64,000 bases of DNA from Maylandia zebra (lineage: Eukaryota > Chordata > Actinopteri > Cichliformes > Cichlidae), in assembly GCF_041146795.1 (NCBI RefSeq), contig NC_135180.1, forward strand, positions 34,252,294-34,316,293, read 5' to 3'. Shown piece by piece: positions 37,501 to 48,877 of this stretch. The notes under the pieces were generated by a model that was given only the letters and a program-made list of their open reading frames with translations, was not told the DNA's origin and made no database searches. Numbering within the stretch: position 1 is the first letter of the stretch; each line of letters begins with the position of its first letter. A program made the position numbers and the translations under genes.

Positions 37501-38839
37501 AGAGGTGTGCAACAAGATTAAACCTTGCAATGAGAGCTTTCTGCTGTTTTATTTTCAGCTCACTGGTGAAATTAGCCAGTAATAGAAACGCTGAATTAGC
37601 AACAGACAGCAAAGCAAATGATATCTATGTGCTACAGTGTAAGATCCTGTTTTTCTGTCACACATAGAGTTCAAAGGGAGCTGTCTGATGGGAAAATAAA
37701 ATTTCCAGTGGGATTATCTGATTTTATGTCATCTCCTGGCTTTGACTAACTCCTCAATAGCTCTGCTTGTCATAAACTTTAAACAGAGACAGATATGTCT
37801 GTGAACAAAAACCTAGAGACACGCATCAAGGGCTGCAGTAACAATTTCAAACAAATGCTTTGGCATGTTGGTGATCCCATGTGGCATGTTACACATGACT
37901 GTAGGCAGATCACTAAACCAGAGGTCAAAGATTTAAGCCTCATGTATTCAAGGTGTTAAAGGTACAATATACAATGTACACTGAAGGTGTGTAAATATTT
38001 TTGCCCATTTATTTTCACATTGCTTGCTGAAATCTGCTTCCTGTATTTAGCCCCCACATCTTTCAGACTACCACCACCTTACAACCCATTTATTGAAGAC
38101 CAGTTTCATCAAAGCATGAGAGCGTCTCTCTAAGATCCCTCCTGTTACGTAACGTCATTCTAACAGCGATTAGCAAACCCAGAATGTCACAGTGAATAGC
38201 ATTTAATCTCACTTGGATATATGATGATGAAAGACATGTAATATCTTAGAGGTGGTTACTTGGATGGGGCCACATATTCCAGGTTTGAACAGATTAAAAT
38301 CTTGGTTGGGCCTATCCACAGCAGTGCAACAACAGGCTTCCAGCTGTGCAAGAATAATAATCCCTCTGTTTTAATCTCTCTGAGCAGGAGGTGATCCGAG
38401 CCCTTGTTCGGAAGCCATTCAAGGGCGCAGGGATGCGCTAAGATACAGGTTTGACAGGTTTACCAGTTTAATGATAAGCAATTATGCACCTCTCATATTT
38501 TCTGTGTGGAACTGGAAATTGAAGCGTGTGTGTGTGTATGTTGCTCAGGGAGGGTGTCCAACATGACATCTGGTAATGGTTGCAGTATAAACCATAAATC
38601 ATCTTTTTGGTGGGATTTATGCTTTGCTGTGATGATTATTTGGGCCTCTTATGCTCATATGATGTTTATATGTGCATAACCAGGCATGGCTCCAATTCCA
38701 CTCACAACAGCATGGGTTTAAAGAGGGAAGGCCTAAATAGTGGGGATTATTCTCTCTCCCGCTTCTCCCTCTCCCTCTTTCTCTTACCCTATTTTTCAGC
38801 ATCAGTGCTCTGCCTTTCATTTCAGTTCCTGTTGCTGTG
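34585..38839. promoter_or_regulatory. Divergent spacer between axl and the PH-domain gene
   Basis: The two genes point away from each other across about 4.2 kb, so both upstream regions must lie here. The axl 5' UTR frame stays open upstream of the chosen ATG to 34767. No TATA box or CpG island was clearly seen; the sequence is AT-rich with pyrimidine tracts near 35090-35215. An exon carrying the PH gene 5' UTR probably lies somewhere here. Confidence 0.35.
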
Positions 38840-41800
38840 ATGACCACAGACATGAGCACAGCAGGTGTTCATCGAGGCTTCCTCAAAAAATATGGTAGGG
38901 CTGCTTCTATCCTTTTATCCACAGTAACCCCTCTGCAGTCGTCATGTAAAGTTTGATGTGAATGCTTTGGTCTGATTTTGTTTACTGTCCTTTTGTGCTC
39001 ATTCTGCAAATTAGGCCAAAGTTAGTAATTATATAGGCTTTTTGAAGATCTCAGTTGCTTTGCTGTCAAATATGACCAAACTATGTCTTTAATTTAGATT
39101 TTCTGATTGTCTTATGCTTATTTTCTCCAAGGTGTAATAAATTCTTAGTGTTTATTCTTTTAAAGCCAGTATAGATTATATGGCTGCTGACTTCACAATC
39201 GGTGGAAAACAACACTGTCTCAGAACACCAATCCAACTCTTACATGAGCAATGTCAGCCTAAGAGCCAGCCAGTATGATTTTCAAGCCAAGTCATGAACC
39301 GGCTCTTGGCCAGCGTCTCTCTTTACTTATATTACATCTGTTTTTTATTGCCCTTGTTTTCATTTCAGAGTGGTGTCACAGTTGATAACAGTTAAGTAGC
39401 TATTTTGGTACTTCAAATGTTTTTAAGATAAGATAAGATAAGATAAGATAAGATAACCTTTATTAGTCCCACACGTGGGAAATTTGTTTTGTCACAGCAG
39501 GAAGTGGACAGTGCAAAAGTTATGACGCAAAAATTAGAATACAATAAGAATAAATACAGTACACAGCTGTACAGAATAGAATAAAATAATATACTATATA
39601 CAGTAGAATAAAATAGAATAAAAATATACAATAAGATAAAAATACAATACGAATGCTATATACAACTGAGTAAAAATACAACGATGCCAGAAAAGATTAT
39701 TGCACTTAGTGTTATTGCACATGTGTGGATGTGTGTGTTTGTTCAGTTAAAGTCTTTATTATGGAGTCTGACAGCAGTGGGGAGGAAAGACCTGCGAAAT
39801 CTCTCCGTCCCACACCGAGGGTGCCGCAGTCTCCCACTGAAGGAGCTGCTCAGTGCTGTCACAGTCTGCTGCATGGGGTGGGAGACGTTGTCCAACAGGG
39901 ATGACAGCTTAGCCGCCATTCTCCTGTCACTCACCACCTCCACTGGGTCCAGAGGGCATCCTAGAACAGAGCTGGCCCTTCGGATCACCCTGTTCAGTCT
40001 CTTCCTGTCCCCAGCAGAGATGCTGCCGCCCCAGCAGACCACACCATAAAAGATAGCAGAAGCCACCACAGAGTCATAGAAGGTCTTCAGGAGTGGGCCC
40101 TCCACCCCAAACGACCTGAGTCTCCGCAGCAGGTACAGCCTGCTCTGCCCTTTCCTGTAGAGGGCGTCTGAGTTATGAGTCCAGTCCAGTCTGTTGTTCA
40201 GATGAACACCAAGGTACCTGTAGCTGTCCACAGCCTCAATGTCCATACCCTGGATGTTCAGTGGTTGCAGTGGAGAATGCTTGTGCCTGCGGAAGTCTAC
40301 CACCAGCTCCTTGGTTTTACTGGCGTTGATCTGGAGGTAGTTCAGCTGGCACCAGTCCACAAAGTCTTGAGTCAGTCCTCTGTACTCCTTGTCGTCCCCA
40401 TCAGTGATGAGGCCGACTATTGCAGAGTCATCAGAGAACTTCTGCAGGAAGCACTGGGTGGAATTGTGGGAGAAGTCTGCAGTGTAGATGGTGAAGAGGA
40501 ACGGAGCCAGAACCGTTCCCTGTGGGGCCCCCGTACTGCAGACGACCCTGTCCGACACACAGCCCTGAGTCCTCACATACTGTGGTCGGTCGGTGAGGTA
40601 GTCCAAAATCCAGGTAGTGAGGTGATGATCCACTCCAGAGTTCTCCAGCTTGTCCTTCAGAACCGAGGGAAGAATAGTGTTGAAGGCACTGGAGAAATCA
40701 AAGAACATGATTCTCACAGTGCTTCCAGCGGTCTCCAGGTGAGCGAGGGAACGATGTAGGAGGTGAATGACGGCATCATCCGCGCCAATGCCAGGCTGGT
40801 AGGCAAACTGAAGTGGGTCCAGTGATGAGCTTGTTAGGCGCCGAAGCTGAGCCAGGACCAACCGCTCCAGGGTCTTCATCAGGTGGGATGTCAGAGCCAC
40901 CGGCCTGTAGCTGTTGAGGTCCTTGGGGCGTGAAGTCTTTGGCACTGGTACAACACAGGAGGTTTTCCAGAGCTGTGGGACTCTTCCCAACCTCAGGCTC
41001 AGGTTGAAGAGGTGCTCCATCACCCCACACAGTTGGTCCGCGCAGGACCTGACGACCCTCGAGCTGATGCCATCTGGGCCCGCTGCCTTCTTGCCATTAA
41101 TCCTCCTCAGTTCCCTCCTAACCTGGGTGGTTGAGAGAGACAGGCTGGAGCCTTGTGTTGAGTGTGTATTGGATGCTGTTGTTGGGGGTGGGGAGGAGTG
41201 AGCAGGGTGAATAGAGGAGGTGTGAAGTGTCTGAGGTGTCAGAGGTGGAACAGCAGCAGTGGGGGTGGGTGAGTCTGCAGCCGATGTTGTAGACTGTCTC
41301 ATGGTTGAATCAAATCTGTTGAAGAAATGATTCAGTTCATTTGCCCACCTCACATCCCTCCCAGGCAGAGAGTTCTGCTGTTTGTGGCCTGAGATGGTTC
41401 TGAGGCCTCTCCAGACTTCACCAACGTTGTTTTGCTGAAGCTGGTTCTCCATCTTCTGCCTGTAGCTGTCCTTCCCATTCCTTATCAGTCCCCTCAACTC
41501 TCTCTGCACCCTTTTCAACTCCTCTTTGTCTTTGGATTTGAAGGCCCTCCTCTTCTGCTTGAGGACAGCTTTAATTTCTGGGGTAATCCAAGGTTTGTTG
41601 TTGGAGAAACACCGTACAGTCCTGGTAGGTACGGTGTTATCCACACAGAAATTAATATAGTCAGTAATGCATGTAGTAAGGCTGTCGATGTCCTCTCCAT
41701 GGTCGTCACAGATCACCTCCCACACAGTCGACTCAAAACAGTCCTTAAGAGCCTCCTCGCTCTCCTCTGACCATCTCTGCACTGTGCGGGTGGCTGGTGG

Positions 41801-44800
41801 CACCCTGCGCACTAAGGGCTCATACACAGGGACAAGGTGCACCAGGTTGTGGTCAGATTTGCCCAGTGGAGGGAGAGGTGATGAACTGTATGCCTCTTCA
41901 GCATTGGCATTTTCTTCCTCTCTTGACTTATGCAGACTAATAGAGCTAATAAAATTTAGGGATATTAATCTAAAGGTTGAAATCTGCAGTCAAATTAATG
42001 CAGTTGTTGTCATATTAGTATTCCCAGGTATAGTAGACGCCATAATAACAAACAATCAATCAAAAATTCCTATACCCCCCTCCCTTGCTCGCTTGCAAAT
42101 CCACCTGCTTTAATCCGCTGTATGGAGAAATAAAGCAGATCTTGTCTATCAACATGTGCTCACCTTCTACTGTCTGCAGTCTAACACCGTCGTGTGCGTC
42201 CTGTCCTGAAAACTCATTGTTCCAAAAATGAGAATATTTCAGTTTCTTTTTAATACAAAAACGCATTACATTTGACTCAAGCTGTTTCTATTGATTTTTG
42301 ATATTATGGATCTGCCTTGTTTCAAAGACAAGGTATCACTATTTTTGTATTATTATTGGTATTGTTGTTGTTGTTTTCATAAGTTGATCCTGTGACTTTC
42401 TCTGACTGTTGTAATTTTTAATCAGTGTGATTTTGAGGCTGCTGTTTGTGCTCATAAAACCCCCCAAACAATTTATTGGACATTGTTATAGTTGTGTTTA
42501 TGCCACTGCAATAAGTATCCAATTATATCACTGAAACTGACAAAAATAGAACATTTCTATCAAAGAACCTGCTCATTAAACAATTGTGTTATTTGTTTGT
42601 GAAACTTTCAGTTAAGTTAGTGAAAGTACAAGCATACAACCAAACAAACAACACCGTTATAGTTCTGGACATACAATGCCAGCAGTAACATTACTACTAA
42701 TACGGAAGTATCTTGATTCATGTTCAATCATCCAGGTAAGGAATTCTCAAAAAGTTGATTCTGTTCATCTGGATGTAACATTTTCAGTGCAACAAATGTT
42801 TCGTCACTCATCCAAGTGACTTCTTCAGTGTCAGCTGAATGCCAGTTTCCCTAACCTTATAAACAGTAATGACCGAAACTAACAACACTGACAAACAAAG
42901 GGAGTGAGATCAGATCAACTGTCATTGATCAGTGCTATGGTGTACATTTTAAGACATCTTCAGGTTTCAGGAAACCATCGTCAGACATCAGATCAAACGG
43001 TCTCAGATGTCAAACCATAAACAAAAAACATCACATTCCATTGAAAAACACATGAGACTTCTGACTAGATTAGATTAGATAGAACTTTATTAATCCCTCG
43101 GGTGGGTTCCTCTGGGAAATTCGATTTCCAAAAAAGCACAGCACCGACAGAAGTTACAGAGTTATACACACACACATATATATAAATACAGAGACAATAT
43201 AAATAAAATATACGAAGGGGATAAATAGAATAAATAGGAATAAAAATAAAAATACAAGTGAATTGCACATTTCAAGTATTGAGTCTATTGCACCGTTGAC
43301 TACTTACAAAAGTATTGCACAAAAGGTATTGCACAGTGAGGTGAAGAGGCACCACAGCTTAGTTGTTCCCCCCTCCTTTGTCCTCCTGTTTCCCCTCCCT
43401 CTCCCCTCCAGAGAGGAGTTAAACAGTCTGATGGCGTGTGGGACAAAGGAGTTTTTAAGTCTGTTAGTTCTTGTCTTTGGGAGAAGCAACCTGTCACTGA
43501 ACAGACTCTTCTGGTTGTTAATGGCCGTGTGCAGAGGATGCCTGGCATTGTCCATAATGTCCATCAGTTTCTTTCAGTCAGACTAAACAGCACCAGACTG
43601 AAAAGCCTCAGAAAAAACAACTTCAGATGATATGATAAATGGCAGAACATAACATAACATTTTCTCTGTGCTTTTGCTACAGTTATTTTTTTACAGTTGT
43701 TTTTTTGGGACTTGTTTGTCTGATTAGTCAGAAGGACCTCCTGTTCAGCTTGTTTTGGCTGTTCTGGCACTTTTTGATTCATCTCCTATTTATGAGCCTA
43801 CTTGTACTGTTTTCTTTTTTCTGGAGGCGGCTTCATGTTTAAGCAGTGGAAGGAGAAGTACCTTGTGCTGACCATAGAGGGTAACCTGCTGGTGTGCCGG
43901 GATGCAGAGTCCCCTCCAGACCAAGTAGTAGCACTACATAGCAGCTGTGAGTCAATTGCAGAGGGACGAGAAATACTTGACCTGCCCAAGTTGCCTCCAG
44001 GGGGCAGGAGGGACTGCTGCTTTGCTCTTATCCTGCCACAGAACAAGTTCCTGCTGCTGCTCTCAGACAACCCAGACGACTGCACGTAGGTCTCACGCTC
44101 TCTCTGTCTCCTTCCCTCTGGAGCTCAGATGTCCTTTACCCATTCACTATCAGTTGTTTTGCACATGGTGGCATATTTACACACACATACATTCTGAAAT
44201 TTAGGTTTCCTTTGCTCTACTTGTTACCAAATAAATTTACTGCACGTGATTATCAGGCTTTTCTGCTGTTGAAAAAATAAAAAATAAAACTTTGGATCTG
44301 TTTCAAACATCATGACATGTCATTATCTTTCACAGGCTCTGGCTGAAGGTCATCAGGAAAGTGAGAGAGGTGAGTTAGGTAGCACTGTTTTATTTAATAT
44401 TAAAACAAATTGTGTTCTCTATGTTTCTCACTGCTAATTTGTTAGATTCCTGTTCCAATTGTAGACTGTTTATTTCTGTCATATAATAACGTTTACTTTT
44501 TCCAATTTGCTAGGGTGTCATGTCACCCCTGACACTTCAGAGACAACGCAGCCTCACTCCCTGCATCACAGATAGAGACCCCCTGCCCGACTCTGCCAGT
44601 GATAAAGACCCCGGGTCACCAAGGGTTGGTGAGGGCACCCCTCCTTTGACTAGGGTCACTGAACGGGGAGGCTCCTTCAGAGAGAGAGGGCAAAACCAAG
44701 GTCAGCTCTTAGGCCATTTGTAATTACTTGACAGTAGATTGAAGAAGGGTGCTGATTAATTTCACAAAACAGAAAAAACAAGACAAATGAACAAAAACTC

Positions 44801-45732
44801 TAATCTGGTTAATTAATGAACTAATGGATATAAAACGATTTGTGAATAAAACAAATGGGAAGCACATTCAGAAATTTGACAATACACATTTCTGAAGCAT
44901 TTATGCCTAAAACTACACATTATCACATCTGTCACACAGCTGTTGCTTTATTACAGTTACAACTGCATCTTAATTACTGAAGCTCTGACTAATTTAATTT
45001 GCTAAATGTGATGCATTTGGACAATTCATGTTTGTTTTTTCCTTTATAATTTAGTGCTCTGTTGTTTTGAGCATGACAGATGGTGTCCTTAAGCACCTGC
45101 AAAGCCGTAACAGAGCACACAGAGGCAGAGTTGGGGTTAATCGTGTTTTGATCTAATTTTGAGTAATGAAAAATATAGCTTAATTGTATTTCTACTGTGT
45201 CCCATTTAATTTAAGTAGTTTATGAATACTAAGTCTAGTACACACATATACACTATTGCCAGTAGTAGTATAATAGTATTATAGTAGCCAGTTAGTATAA
45301 TATATGCTGTCTGGCTGGTAAATAAGCCAAACTACACATAAATTTGTGAATTTAACAACATTTACATCTTTTACAGCAAATGTGTCACGGCACCCTCTGC
45401 GTAGTGTTTCTGTGGCACCACCTCACCGTATGTCCGACTGTCTTCGCCATGGCAACAGCAGTGATGCCCGGGCAGTGAGGGCAGTATGCTTACTGATGGG
45501 AGGGGCAGCAGCCTCCTCTGCTTTGGGCTACCTCAATTCCTGCTCCCCTTCCTCTCCCCTTGCCACAAGACCCCCAGAAATTGCCCACGGCACAGGGGGC
45601 TTCTCTGAGCTTTCTGCTGGGGGCTCCTTCCATGCCTGCAGCCAGGATGTCGATTCCCCACACTTTAACAGCTTCGACTTCGAAGGAGACTCCGACTTTG
45701 ATGCATTTGACTGTGGAGGATTTGCTTTTTAG
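38840..45732 (+). CDS. PH-domain protein, 296 aa, five coding exons
   Basis: Exons 38840-38894, 43827-44085, 44336-44369, 44514-44700 and 45377-45732 join in frame to 296 codons plus stop with canonical splice sites. Residues about 9-115 form a pleckstrin homology domain: GFLKKYGGFMFKQWKEKYLVL at the start and the hallmark C-terminal helix Trp at 107 (LWLKVIRKVRE). PH domains bind phosphoinositides or proteins at membranes. The remainder is Ser/Pro-rich and likely disordered, and ends in an acidic aromatic segment (DFEGDSDFDAFDCGGFAF). I do not recognise the orthologue. An exon-1 acceptor (TTTCATTTCAG) 14 bases before the ATG shows that a 5' UTR exon, or a coding one, precedes it; reading PVAV before the Met is also open. 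Intron 1 (4.9 kb) hosts two LINE fragments. Confidence 0.85.
39424..39450. repeat. (AGATA)n tail of the LINE
   Basis: Five-base unit repeated about five times at the 3' end of the antisense LINE. Short tandem tails of this kind terminate many non-LTR elements that lack poly(A). Confidence 0.8.
39424..41897 (-). mobile_element. 5'-truncated LINE with long open reverse transcriptase frame (Rex1/CR1/L2-like)
   Basis: A minus-strand frame of at least 699 codons (41842-39743) stays open through the whole reverse transcriptase: palm motifs GPDGIS, FFDFSSAFN, GAPQGTVL and FSDDSAIV are present, followed by the usual C-terminal region. Upstream, in frame, about 18 codons of the end of the endonuclease domain remain (PPLGKSDHNLVHL), so the copy is truncated near 41897. 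The 3' UTR runs to 39450 and ends in a (TTATC)n tail at 39424-39450. It sits antisense in intron 1 of the PH-domain gene. The open frame implies a recent insertion. Clade assignment is from memory of similar fish LINEs. Confidence 0.9.
42715..43060. repeat. Unclassified dispersed repeat
   Basis: Phrases such as CATCCAGGTAAGGAATTCTC and TTTCGTCACTCATCCAAGTG resemble a dispersed sequence I associate with many teleost genomes. No termini or coding sequence could be fixed. It lies in intron 1 of the PH-domain gene. Confidence 0.35.
43068..43620 (-). mobile_element. LINE 3' fragment upstream of PH-gene exon 2
   Basis: The low-coordinate end has ATTAGATTAGATAGAACTTT-type tail repeats and ACTTTATTAATCCC. 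Further right, on the minus strand, is the last part of a LINE RT frame (about 43300-43564). It ends about 200 bp before exon 2 of the PH-domain gene. Confidence 0.7.
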
Positions 45733-45833
45733 TTGACAGGGCTTTCAAATTCCTTATATTGATGTTTGTAATATAAGTATGTTGTTATTTACTAATCAGC
45801 TGTTGGGTAATCTGTAGGACTAATTTAGCAATC

Positions 45834-45839
45834 AATAAA
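45834..45839 (+). terminator. Poly(A) signal of the PH-domain gene
   Basis: AATAAA occurs 102 bases after the stop codon, with a GT-rich stretch (GGTGTGCTTCC) following. Confidence 0.6.
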
Positions 45840-46020
45840 GGTGTGCTTCCTGGCTTTGTGCCAATGCTCCTCAGGTTAATCATAAATAAGCCCTACTCCT
45901 GTAAACACTGTCTGTGTTGTATCACTTTTTCCATGCCATGATGACTTGATATTAACTGGGTCAGCAGTCTGATTCCAGTCACACAGACATTTATAAGAAC
46001 ATATTAGTCTCAGATTTCAG

Positions 46021-46075
46021 TTCAATTCAATAAAACTTTATTGATCTTGAAGGTTGATCCTGAAGGAAATTGGGT
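46021..46075 (-). mobile_element. LINE 3' tail remnant
   Basis: TTCAATTCAATAAAACTTTA followed by TTGATC...GGAAATTGGGT matches the generic 3' end of the fish LINE group also seen at 39424 and 43068. Only about 55 bp remain. Confidence 0.5.
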
Positions 46076-46724
46076 ATGTTTTTTTTTTTGTTTTTTTTTT
46101 TTTCAGATTTGGATTTGTGTCATAAATTTGAGAAAAGATGATCTCACTGAACTGAATGTTTTTTTTCTCGTCCACATTTCTCTCAGTGTCTTCTGCCCTG
46201 CTTTTGGAAATTACCCTTTCACCTGTGTGCACAGTGTAATTATACATGGAATGCAGTTTAAAGGTTAACACATTAAATCCTTTTGTCAACATGACTTTGT
46301 GCTTGTCTCTCTAGAACAAACAAACTGCAGCAAAGCAGACATAGGCCAGGGTCTGGGGAGGAGGGATTTTGAAGCAAATCTGTACAAGAGGGGGATATGC
46401 ATAACCTGAAAATGCACATGCTTAATGTGTGTATCAAGCAGATTATTATAGTCAAGACATCCATTCATTTTTTTTATCATAAGCATCACTTTTTTAAAAT
46501 TATATTATGACTGCTTTAAAATACCCAAAGTCTTACTGCTTGGCATTACTTTACTGTTTGACAGCCAGGACAAACAGTAAAGTACAACTTTTTCCTGTTA
46601 GAGTTACCCACACTGAAAGGAACAAGTTGTACCATTTCTTGTAGATATAAATCTGACTGAAAAGACAAAAAACAGTTTGAGTAACAGCTAAAATAGCAAT
46701 GTCATTACATCTCTATCATTGAAG

Positions 46725-46995
46725 TTCCCTCTGGGTACTCTGGCTTCCCCCCACAGTCCAAAGACATGCAGTTAGTGGGAACAAGTTAATTGATTAATCA
46801 AAATTGCCCATAGGTGTGAATCTGTGCGTAAATGTGAGTGCGAATGGTTGTCTGTGCCTCTATGTGTTAGCCCTGCAACAGACTGGCAACCTGTCCAGGG
46901 TGTACCCCGCCTCTCGCCCTATGACAGCTGGGATAGGCTCCAGCGTCCCCGCAACCCTGGAAAGGATAAACGGAAGCGAATGGATGGATGACAAA
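46725..46995 (+). mobile_element. L2-type LINE 3' end
   Basis: Contains the strongly conserved block CCACAGTCCAAAGACATGCA, CCTGTCCAGGGTGTACCCCG and GGGATAGGCTCCAGC, ending ATGGATGGATG, a very common fish L2 (Maui-like) terminus. Plus orientation. Confidence 0.8.
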
Positions 46996-47789
46996 TCAAA
47001 ACAACAATCACCTCAAGGTGCTTTACGTTGTAAGGCTAGAGACCCTACAATAATGCAGAGAAAACCCCAACAATCAAAAGATTCTCTATGAGCAAGCAAT
47101 TGACAGTGGAAGGAAAAACTACCTTTTGACAGGAAAAAAAAAAACAACAGGCTAATCAAGGAACAGCCAGGTTGAAGGCTGAGGTTGAAGGAGGCAGGCA
47201 GGATGAAAGACACACTGTGGAAGAAAGCCGGGGATTAATAATGACTAATGATTAAATGCGGAGTGGTGTGTAAACACAAAGTGAGTAAAAAAGGTGAGTG
47301 AAGAAGAAATGCTCAGTGGATCATGGGAAGCCCCCATTAGAGTATGCGTATTGCAGCATAACTAAGGGATGATTCCAAGAGCATCTTGGATCAACTGAAG
47401 GCTTTTTGGGGATTTGTGTTTGATTTGCATTTTTAGCAATCCCACAAGTTTTCTCAGAAAGTTTTCTTGATCTTACTTACACATCACCCTGGCAGCTGCT
47501 ATTTCCTAGGCAAACTTGCTTTGCTAACTTCTCTTGCTTCACAGGGATCAGGTATTTTGTTCCTATAATCATTCTAGAACCTTACATACAGTTTGCATTG
47601 TGTTCTCACACAAAAACAGTTTCAGTAAAACTGGTTTACAAACATTTATGTCAATAAGCAAAAAATGACATTTAGCTAATCTTAACAGTTTTTAAAAAAA
47701 AAAATACCAATCTTCAGAAAAGGAAGTTGGGAATCCTTACATCACATAGCTCACAGTCTCCTATTACAGAGCTTATTATCTGTCCCTTC

Positions 47790-48110
47790 CCCCCAGCTAG
47801 CCCCCATGGGGCAAAGGGCTTTTTGCTGCTCTGCTCCTCGACTCTGCAATTCCCTTTCCCCTCATATAAGAAATATCACCTCCCTCTCTCTTTTTAAATC
47901 TAGACTCAAAACTCACCCGTTCACAATAGTCTACTTTACATGAGCTTCTCCATTCTGCTATTTTAAATTTGCTCTACGTTTTATGTTTATAATTTTATAA
48001 ATTGCTATGCCTGTTGTTGTTTTGCTTGTCTCTATTCTGCTGTGTACAGTGTCCTTGAGTGTTTTGAAAGGTTATTTTTTTTTAATTAAAATGTATTATT
48101 ATTGTTAAGA
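47790..48110 (+). mobile_element. LINE 3' end with RT C-terminus
   Basis: Reads, in pieces, like the end of a LINE ORF2 (RLWNSLP-like followed by SRLKTHLF-like) and then a 3' UTR with GTTTTGAAAGGTTATTTTTT. Plus orientation, degraded. Confidence 0.55.
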
Positions 48111-48877
48111 AAGTCATTGTCTTTACAAACTTTGTCAGAGTGTCTGTGGAAATGGCCTCGCTAGAAGTCTGACTAGCTATCCACACAGCTAAACATGAAC
48201 CTAGGAACTCCAGACAATAGATGAGATCTTATGAAGTTTACTGGTTCTTTCATTTTGTGAAACTGTAACAATAAAGCATATGTGGAAATGTACATTACTC
48301 ATCTGTACTGTTTTAACAACAACATGTGCCAATGACCTAACAATGCATTTGAGAAGCTAGCATGACGATTAGCACCGCTAATTAGCATATGAACTGGCGA
48401 TCTTATTTACATATGAATAGCACATAGAAAACTTGTTAACTGTGGTCCATCACACATAAAAACAACACTTGGAGTGTCTCATTGCTTTTTACCATTAAAT
48501 ACTTACAGACAATGCTTTAACAAACACCCAAAGAAGGACACAAATGTGGAGCAGCCATCTTGAAACAGCATAGCAAGAAAACATGAACTTCCTGTCTAAC
48601 TCTTCTTCTACTGTCACAAAATATCGACTTAAAGGGGCCACAGGGTGGCGCATTTTACTAACATTTAAAACATGAAATTAACTAAGCAGTAACATAACAG
48701 TCTGTTTATTTACCTTGTGTGTGCCCTGTCAGTGTTCATTTTCTGTTTACTTTTGCATCTAGACTGACGTATTTTCTGGGTTAGTTCAGTTGTTTGCCTT
48801 CGAGTCTGGCATTTGAAACTATTTCTTGTCAAGTGACAACATAATAACAGTTAAGATAAGAAAGTTTATACAGCATC

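Larger units (their letters stand above)
45840..48877. other. Intergenic spacer with LINE fragments, CYP2-A upstream region
   Basis: Contains a short LINE tail (46021-46075), an L2-like 3' end (46725-46995) and another LINE 3' end (47790-48110). The last 700 bp before the CYP2-A start show no repeat and presumably contain its promoter, but no TATA box is evident within 100 bp of the ATG. Confidence 0.45.

Noticed and set aside
39424-39450. Short regular repeats resembling a CRISPR-like array
   Set aside because: They are a 5-bp unit tail of a LINE without spacers in a vertebrate genome.
40175-40759. 194-codon plus-strand frame at the LINE
   Set aside because: Antisense shadow of the long reverse transcriptase frame.
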